Source of the DNA: an uncultured Acetatifactor sp.
GTDB lineage: Bacteria > Bacillota > Clostridia > Lachnospirales > Lachnospiraceae
NCBI RefSeq assembly: GCF_910585425.1
Contig: NZ_CAJUCP010000002.1
Span: 106,886 to 170,885, forward strand
Length of the DNA stretch: 64,000 bases
Direction: 5' to 3'
This document shows, one piece after another, positions 62,457 to 64,000 of the stretch. Made by a program: the position numbers and the translations under genes. The notes beneath the pieces are model-generated. The model was not told the origin of the DNA, made no database searches, and saw only the letters and a list, made by a program, of their open reading frames with translations. Every line of letters starts with the position of its first letter. The first letter of the stretch is position 1.

Positions 62457-62815
62457 AAAAGGCTCCGTCCCGCAATAGGACGAAGCCTGACGCATTCGTT
62501 TCACCACCTGTTACAGCGCACGTATCCGTATGGATTCCCTGCCCGGCGCTGCAAGCGGCCGGGATAAGCTTTCCTCACGGAAATGATGCGATTTCCCGTA
62601 ACGGGGGAACGCCGTGCAGGACTACTGATCCGGAACCCTCTCCCCACCGCGGCCCGTCGGCCGGCTCTTAAGGGAATCTGAGTTCCTGGCTTTTGTCCTG
62701 CCTGCTCGGAAGCGATCTTCACTGTCCCTCTACTTGCGCCGGTCTCGCACCCTCACCGGCTCGCTGGGGCTTTCCCGGAACAGCTACTCTCTTCGTCATG
62801 GCATTTGCTTTCTGT
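62457..62815 (-). promoter_or_regulatory. T-box riboswitch leader of ileS
   Basis: Reading on the minus strand, stem I begins AAGAGAGTAGCTG and contains GAGCCGGTGAGGGTGCGAGA. The specifier-loop region AGTGAAGATCGCTTC offers the isoleucine codon ATC at 62714-62716. The T-box sequence TAACAGGTGGTGAAACG is at 62497-62513 and departs somewhat from the usual AACAGGGTGGTACCGCG. The terminator stem GGCTTCGTCC / GGGACGGAGCC with T5 is at 62456-62487. Uncharged tRNA-Ile would stabilise the antiterminator. Confidence 0.92.
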
Positions 62816-62835
62816 GACGTATTTTCTGATATATC

Positions 62836-62865
62836 ATTATAATCTTGTGGATTTTTGTTTGTCAA
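62836..62865 (-). promoter_or_regulatory. ileS promoter
   Basis: TTGACA (62860-62865) and TATAAT (62836-62841) on the minus strand, both perfect, with an 18-bp spacer. They lie about 20 bp before stem I of the T-box. Confidence 0.9.
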
Positions 62866-62895
62866 GCTAAAATGCGAAAAATACTGATTAAAAAA

Positions 62896-63519
62896 TTAGG
62901 AATCCGCGTCCCTGCGCTCCGGGCAGTCCGGGCAGTCCGTACAGCCGTCCCTGCGGGAGGCCACTGGCGCGAAGGCGTCCTTCGCCTTGTACAGCTCCTG
63001 CTGGAACGCCCTGAAATCCGGCTCCAGAAGCTCGAAGGACAGGAAAGCGATCTTGCCGCCGGTATACTCGATCACGAATATCTTAAACGGCCTGACCAGG
63101 TAGCACACTGGCACGGCCACCAGCCCTATGCACATCACGATGAAGCAGCTGCTGACGATGGCCTGGAGCCCGAAGTAGACATGATCCACCTTCTCCACGA
63201 ACAGCAGGAAGAAGCCGGCAAGCACGCTCAGCAGGATCACGAACACGATCCCCAGCGCGAAGACGAAGCCGAACCTGGCGGTGGAAAAGCCCGAGCCGGT
63301 GACGTCCTTCACGTCAATGGTATAATCTCCCTCCCTGACCCGATAGGCGCGGCCCGTACTGTGGAAATACCTGCCCTTCACATATACGCGCTTATCCGTC
63401 AGCACGCAGAAGTGGCTCTTCATGCAGCCCTCCTCCAGAAACTTGTACAGAAAGCCCTCCCCTAAGATCGCCGCTTTCTTCTCTGTTGCATCCATAAACA
63501 GACTGTTCAATTCTCCCAT
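62896..63519 (-). CDS. Small membrane protein with PH-like domain
   Basis: A 207-residue protein. An N-terminal soluble part has HFCVLTDKRVYVKGRYF, typical of bacterial PH-like domains. Two hydrophobic helices follow (FGFVFALGIVFVILLSVLAG and IVSSCFIVMCIGLVAVPVCY), then a C-terminal soluble part. The end is Cys/Asp-rich (CTDCPDCPERRD), unusual and possibly metal-binding. The start follows GGGGG. No partner gene is adjacent. Confidence 0.8.
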   Translation of the reverse strand: MGELNSLFMDATEKKAAILGEGFLYKFLEEGCMKSHFCVLTDKRVYVKGRYFHSTGRAYRVREGDYTIDVKDVTGSGFSTARFGFVFALGIVFVILLSVLAGFFLLFVEKVDHVYFGLQAIVSSCFIVMCIGLVAVPVCYLVRPFKIFVIEYTGGKIAFLSFELLEPDFRAFQQELYKAKDAFAPVASRRDGCTDCPDCPERRDADS

Positions 63520-63743
63520 ACTTTAATTCCCCCTGTTTCAGAATGGCTGTGCCCGCAGATTCCGGACACATACACATTGCTCCTATATGTGCCTCACTTA
63601 GAACGCCCAGGGCGACAGAGCGCTCCGCCGCCGAGGACATTCAGGTGAGAACCAAGAACGAGGCGTCAAGCATGCGTCCACACTTTCCACCTCGTGTATT
63701 CATAAGGCTTCCAGACGGGCCAGTCTACACACAGCAAAAGGCA

Positions 63744-63772
63744 TTGTAATTTTACCACAAATGCGTTATAAT
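63744..63772 (+). promoter_or_regulatory. Promoter near the right edge
   Basis: TTGTAA (63744-63749), 17-bp spacer, TATAAT (63767-63772). It reads toward the right edge of the window and precedes a run of hairpins. Confidence 0.7.
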
Positions 63773-63778
63773 ACCATT

Positions 63779-63870
63779 GTGTGTATCGCAGACTCTGTCT
63801 GTATCGTGTGGTAGGTAACGCTACCAACCTTGCCACAGGAAGCGGCAACTTCCTGTGGTGGTACACCATC
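63779..63870 (+). ncRNA. Candidate structured RNA or leader with three hairpins
   Basis: Downstream of the promoter at 63744-63772 are CAGAC/GTCTG (63789-63801), GGTAG/CTACC (63810-63825) and a perfect 10-bp stem CCACAGGAAG / CTTCCTGTGG with a 6-base loop (63833-63858). No terminator T-run follows. It may be a small RNA or the leader of a gene beyond the window. No coding frame with a ribosome binding site is seen in 63520-64000. Confidence 0.45.
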
Positions 63871-64000
63871 ATTATTACGTCCTTGTATTCTCGATTACTA
63901 TCTTACCATATTTTCTCATTATATACAAGTGACAAATATTTTTAAACGGGTCTTTGACAGCTCCATAACGCAAAAAGTATCTACAGGCCGCATAAAGCCT

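Noticed and set aside
63666..63872. 68-codon minus-strand frame at the right edge
   Set aside because: It crosses a good plus-strand promoter and a perfect hairpin, has no ribosome binding site and resembles no family.
63779..63900. Possible T-box because of a GGTGGTAC-like string
   Set aside because: No specifier stem or terminator with a T-run follows, so the match is too short to count.

Overview
The window looks like chromosome from a moderately high-GC member of the Lachnospiraceae (Clostridia, Bacillota). Evidence: strong AGGAGG-type ribosome binding sites, a T-box leader in front of ileS, MecA, LplB/YtcP-type sugar ABC permeases with a lipoprotein binding protein and an AraC regulator, GPH and AEC carriers, and the arginine-agmatine-putrescine-spermidine gene set. 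I saw no rRNA, tRNA, prophage, CRISPR array or intact insertion sequence. Genus-level placement is inference.

Layout. 1-9.0 kb: SGNH/MBOAT acylation pair, mecA, a BlaI/BlaR1-type sensor pair under a triple-operator promoter, a COG3044 ATPase, and a compact promoter/12-codon ORF/terminator cassette. 9.0-15.2 kb: AraC regulator divergent from a sugar-import operon (two permeases, lipoprotein, DapA-like aldolase, sialidase-like protein). 15.2-22.2 kb: MFS carrier, GDPD, nucleotide pyrophosphatase, NamZ-like muramidase, CmpB-like membrane protein and an AbrB/PIN toxin-antitoxin pair. 22.3-27.1 kb: aguB, aguA, a tandem pair of probable small RNAs, nspC and a phospholipase-C-like gene. 27.2-33.4 kb: an accessory region that looks more AT-rich, with a type III ToxIN toxin-antitoxin locus, MATE pump, two paralogous membrane-anchored proteins, a large HTH-TPR regulator and an orphan ToxI-like relic. 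33.4-40.9 kb: GDPD, HAD phosphatase, ABC exporter, a zinc-protease-like protein, methyltransferase and a DJ-1 protein. 40.9-46.6 kb: speD-speA-speE-carboxynorspermidine dehydrogenase plus a DUF5655 gene. 47.1-55.0 kb: a glycan cluster (GntR, ROK kinase, GH29, GH38) divergent from a ManA-like isomerase. 55.1-64.0 kb: GPH and AEC carriers, uridine kinase, T-box-ileS, a membrane protein and an unassigned promoter with hairpins.

How the genes work together. The two polyamine blocks together encode arginine to agmatine (SpeA), to N-carbamoylputrescine (AguA), to putrescine (AguB), and then both known routes to spermidine: SpeD/SpeE, and carboxynorspermidine dehydrogenase/decarboxylase. The carbohydrate loci point to a life on host or dietary glycans (fucose, mannose and possibly sialic-acid-like sugars).

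The non-coding part is rich. Three families of short palindromic repeats occupy intergenic spaces: A (about 90-102 bp, three copies), B (102 bp, two copies) and C (151 bp, two copies). Two of the copies provide the last codons of a neighbouring gene. Most worth testing are the ToxIN locus with its detached single-repeat ToxI relic, the 12-codon ORF cassette enclosed by nested inverted repeats, the duplicated small-RNA candidates and the HTH-TPR regulator with a possible peptide gene beside it.
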